Position numbers and translations under genes: made by a program
Notes under the pieces: generated by a model
What the model was told of the DNA's origin: nothing
What the model saw: only the letters and a program-made list of their open reading frames with translations
The model's database searches: none
Shown: positions 5,404-7,824 of the stretch, piece by piece
How the letters are laid out: every line of letters begins with the position of its first letter
Position numbering within the stretch: the stretch's first letter is position 1
From: Rhizobium leguminosarum
GTDB taxonomy: Bacteria; Pseudomonadota; Alphaproteobacteria; Rhizobiales; Rhizobiaceae
DNA: 7,824 nt
Assembly: GCF_001652265.1 (NCBI RefSeq)
Contig: NZ_LWBS01000025.1
Span: forward strand, 1-7,824
Direction of reading: 5' to 3'

Positions 5404-7701
5404 ATGCGCGAATTGGGTGCTAGGCGATGGGAATCAACCGATGCCCTGACGGCCGAAACGCGACGCATCGTCGCCGCGACGGAGGCAATGATGGCATCGA
5501 CCGCCCACCACCTTTCTGAGGGCATCGAGAACCTGCGCCTCAAGGCGATCCTCCACGAACTTCCGGATTTCCTCTACGTCAAGGATCGTGACGGCCGCTT
5601 CGTCTTCGCCAACGCCGTCACCGCCAGCAGCCTTGGCTTGGAGAGCGCTGCACTGATCACCGGCAAGCGTGATTTCGACCTGTTCGATTTCGAGACGGCG
5701 TGCCGCCATTTCGACATCGAGCAGCAGATCATGGCGACGGGCGAAGCCCGCATCGACATGGAGGAATCCTACGTCCTTCCCGGCAGCAGAAGGCCGATAT
5801 GCCGACTGACCTCGAAGATACCGCTGCGCAACGATCGCGGCGAGATCGTTGGCCTGATCGGTGTTTCCCGTGATATTACCGAACGCAAGCGCCAGGAGGA
5901 TCTGCATCGCGGCCAGGCGAGCCTGCTCGAAATGATCGCCCGCAATGAGCCGTTGCCGATGATCCTCGAGGCGCTCGTGCTGATGATCGAGGCGCAGCTG
6001 GATGGGATTGACGGATCGGTGCTGCTGCTCGACGGCGAGGGCACGAGGCTCTATCACGGCGCCTCTCCCAATCTGCCCGGAGGCTACAGCCGCCTCATCG
6101 ATGGTGTCACGATCGGGCCCAAGGTCGGCTCCTGCGGCACCGCCGCGTGGCGCGGTCAGACCGTGATCGTCGAGGACGTGAAGAGCGATCCGCTCTGGGA
6201 GGATTTTCGCGCGTTGATCGCGCCGTTCGGCTTCCGCTCCTGCTGGTCGACGCCGATCGCCACCTCACAGAACAACGTGCTCGGCACGTTTGCGCTCTAT
6301 TCCAGGGAAGTCCGCCGTCCCACCGAGCACGAGATGACGCTGGTGGCGCTCGCCACCCATATCGCCGGCATCGCCATCGAGCGCAAGCGCGTCGATGATC
6401 GCATCCATTTCATGGCCCATCACGACGATCTGACGGGCCTGCCGAACCGCGCTTTCCTGAAGGAGCGGCTGGCGAGCATTCTCGACCAGGCCCGGCGCAA
6501 CAACCGCAAGGTGACCGTCGCCTATATCGATCTCGACAATTTCAAGGACATCAACGACGGCCGCGGCCACGCCGCCGGCGACGAGGTTCTGAAAGAGATC
6601 GCCGCCCGCATGGCCAACAGCGTCAGGGCGTCCGATATGGTGGTGCGTCTCGGCGGCGACGAATTCCTCGTCGTGCTCGTCCACCAGTCGAGCCACGATG
6701 CCGGCATCACGCGCCGCCTTCGCGATCTGCAAAAGGCGATCAACCGGCCGATCCGCGGCGCGGACGGCGAGATTGCCGTGACCTCGAGCATCGGCGTTGC
6801 CGCCTTCCCCTTCGATGGAGCGACCTCGGAAGAGCTTCTCGCCAATGCCGACCGCGCCATGTACCGCGCCAAGGAGCTCGGTCGCAATACATTGCAACAT
6901 CATGAAGGCGGCGGCACGCCTTTGGGAATGCCGCTCGGCGAGCAGGAGGAGCTGCACCAGGCGATCACTGGCCAGCAGTTGTTCCTGCAATACCAGCCGC
7001 AGGTCGATGTCGCCACCGGCCGCATCACCGGGCTGGAGGCGCTGGTGCGCTGGAACCATCCGGCAAAGGGCAGGGTGCCGCCGGTTAATTTCATACCGCT
7101 TGCCGAAGAGACCGGCCTTATCGTTTCCCTCGGTCTCTGGGTGCTGAACGAGGCCTGCCGCCAGGCACGCCTTTGGCAGGACATGGGCCTGACGCCGCTG
7201 ACGATCGCCGTCAACGTCTCTGCCAAGCAGTTCGCCGATCCGGATTTCGCAACCCATGTCACTGAAGCGCTGGAGCGCCACCGCCTGCAGTCCCGCTGGC
7301 TGGAGCTTGAAGTCACCGAAAGTGTGGTGATGCAGGATGCCGAACGCGCGCTCGCCATGATGGAAACGCTGCGGGGGCTGGGCGTCCGCCTGTCGATCGA
7401 CGATTTCGGCTCCGGCTATTCCAGCCTGGCGGCACTGAAGACCTTCCCCTTCGACCGCCTGAAGATGGACCGTTCGCTGGTCGAGGCCCTGCCGGGCGAC
7501 AAGACCGCCGTCGCCATCGCCTCGGCCGTCATTTCGCTGGCGCAGACGCTGAAGCTCTCGGTTCTCGCCGAAGGCGTCGAAACCGACGCCCAGATGGATT
7601 TCCTGCGCCAGGCGCACTGCGAGGAGGCGCAAGGCTTCCGCTTCTCCAAGCCGGTCTCCCCGGAGGAGATCCCGGCATTGCTGCGGGCGCGCAGTCTCTA
7701 G
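5404..7701 (+). CDS. PAS-GAF-GGDEF-EAL cyclic-di-GMP synthase/phosphodiesterase
   Basis: A 765-residue soluble protein with no membrane segment, acting in the cytosol on the second messenger cyclic-di-GMP. In order: an N-terminal helix; a PAS domain (about 45-163) ending in VGLIGVSRDITERK; a GAF domain (about 173-328) with VGSCGTAAWRGQ; a GGDEF domain (about 337-497); and an EAL domain (about 514-760). The synthase motif GGDEF (417-421) is intact, as are the metal and substrate residues Asp376, Asn384, Asp393 and Glu420. RASD (408-411) fits the RxxD inhibitory site. The phosphodiesterase set looks complete: EAL (545-547), Asn604, VTES with Glu639, DDFGSG (666-671), Lys687, Glu723 in AEGVE and Gln743. 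Both activities may be real, switched by ligands at PAS and GAF, but many such hybrids work in one direction only. The start is ATG 5404, with AGGGGGA 8 bases upstream. The stop TAG lies at the edge of an IS630 element. Confidence 0.95.
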   Translation: MRELGARRWESTDALTAETRRIVAATEAMMASTAHHLSEGIENLRLKAILHELPDFLYVKDRDGRFVFANAVTASSLGLESAALITGKRDFDLFDFETACRHFDIEQQIMATGEARIDMEESYVLPGSRRPICRLTSKIPLRNDRGEIVGLIGVSRDITERKRQEDLHRGQASLLEMIARNEPLPMILEALVLMIEAQLDGIDGSVLLLDGEGTRLYHGASPNLPGGYSRLIDGVTIGPKVGSCGTAAWRGQTVIVEDVKSDPLWEDFRALIAPFGFRSCWSTPIATSQNNVLGTFALYSREVRRPTEHEMTLVALATHIAGIAIERKRVDDRIHFMAHHDDLTGLPNRAFLKERLASILDQARRNNRKVTVAYIDLDNFKDINDGRGHAAGDEVLKEIAARMANSVRASDMVVRLGGDEFLVVLVHQSSHDAGITRRLRDLQKAINRPIRGADGEIAVTSSIGVAAFPFDGATSEELLANADRAMYRAKELGRNTLQHHEGGGTPLGMPLGEQEELHQAITGQQLFLQYQPQVDVATGRITGLEALVRWNHPAKGRVPPVNFIPLAEETGLIVSLGLWVLNEACRQARLWQDMGLTPLTIAVNVSAKQFADPDFATHVTEALERHRLQSRWLELEVTESVVMQDAERALAMMETLRGLGVRLSIDDFGSGYSSLAALKTFPFDRLKMDRSLVEALPGDKTAVAIASAVISLAQTLKLSVLAEGVETDAQMDFLRQAHCEEAQGFRFSKPVSPEEIPALLRARSL

Positions 7702-7824
7702 TACCACGCCACAGAGATTATGACTCTTTGACGGGGTAAGCTTTACGGAGCTTTTTGCGGGCATTTTCGGTTGTGAACATCCATTGGATCTTTGCGCCGT
7801 GGGCGTTGCGTTGCTGCTCCCAGG
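7699..7824 (-). mobile_element. End of an IS630-type insertion sequence (partial)
   Basis: The transposase end at 7718 places the element's terminus in the short stretch 7699-7717. IS630 elements insert at TA, and TA occurs at 7699-7700 (inside the preceding gene's stop codon) and at 7702-7703. The exact terminal repeat cannot be set because the other end is outside the window. Confidence 0.65.
7718..7824 (-). CDS. IS630-type transposase, C-terminal fragment at window edge
   Basis: Thirty-four codons and the stop TAA (7720-7718) are visible, beginning WEQQRNAHGAKIQWMFTTEN and ending in ARKKLRKAYPVKES. The WMFTTENARKKLRKAYP signature is the characteristic C-terminus of IS630-family DDE transposases common in rhizobia. 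The catalytic residues and start lie beyond the window, so intactness cannot be judged. The gene points toward the cyclic-di-GMP enzyme gene, with 16 bases between the two stop codons. It is cut by the window edge and not necessarily truncated in the genome. Confidence 0.85.
   Translation of the reverse strand, partial: WEQQRNAHGAKIQWMFTTENARKKLRKAYPVKES

Noticed and set aside
6265..7764. A 499-codon minus-strand frame across the GGDEF-EAL region.
   Set aside because: It is the mirror of a high-GC coding frame with every catalytic motif on the plus strand; its glutamine/arginine-rich product matches nothing.
1..7824. A CRISPR array, toxin-antitoxin pair or phage defence system.
   Set aside because: No spaced direct repeats and no matching protein domains were seen; the genes are ordinary metabolic, regulatory and signalling types.

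Overview
The window reads as chromosomal or large-replicon DNA from the order Hyphomicrobiales, most likely a Rhizobium of the leguminosarum/etli type. This is inferred from the high GC content with GC-rich third codon positions, a RIME-like intergenic element near the left end, a second long palindromic repeat, a Tat-exported beta-helix protein of a family known from rhizobia, and an IS630-type transposase end. No ribosomal or tRNA gene is present to fix the taxonomy.

Layout. Bases 1-113 hold the edge of an unresolved gene. Bases 128-259 are a RIME-like double-hairpin repeat. Then come a beta-class-like glutathione S-transferase (399-1019, +), an MmcQ/YjbR-family protein (1004-1369, -) and a 66-residue protein of unknown function (1408-1608, -). 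A GcvA-like LysR regulator follows (1782-2678, +), then a second glutathione S-transferase (2682-3347, -). The gap 3361-3784 has no protein gene. It holds a candidate small RNA (about 3458-3545, -) with a CU-rich anti-Shine-Dalgarno stretch and a hairpin plus T7 terminator, then a 109-bp nested palindrome (3577-3685), then a terminator-like hairpin (3748-3782). Next is a Tat-exported right-handed beta-helix protein (3785-5152, -). Divergent from it is a PAS-GAF-GGDEF-EAL cyclic-di-GMP enzyme (5404-7701, +). The right edge (7718-7824, -) is the C-terminal end of an IS630-type transposase whose IS end lies at or next to the stop codon of the cyclic-di-GMP gene.

How the genes may work together. 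The left half resembles a small housekeeping or detoxification set: two distinct GSTs, an MmcQ/YjbR protein and one LysR regulator. The regulator is divergent from the 66-residue/MmcQ pair across a 173-bp region with overlapping inverted repeats, so that pair and the regulator itself are the likeliest targets (inference). The right half pairs an exported beta-helix protein with a cytosolic enzyme whose synthase and phosphodiesterase motifs both look intact; a link through surface polysaccharide or biofilm is possible but only suggested by adjacency.

The least routine element is the candidate small RNA. No convincing new multi-gene system is visible.
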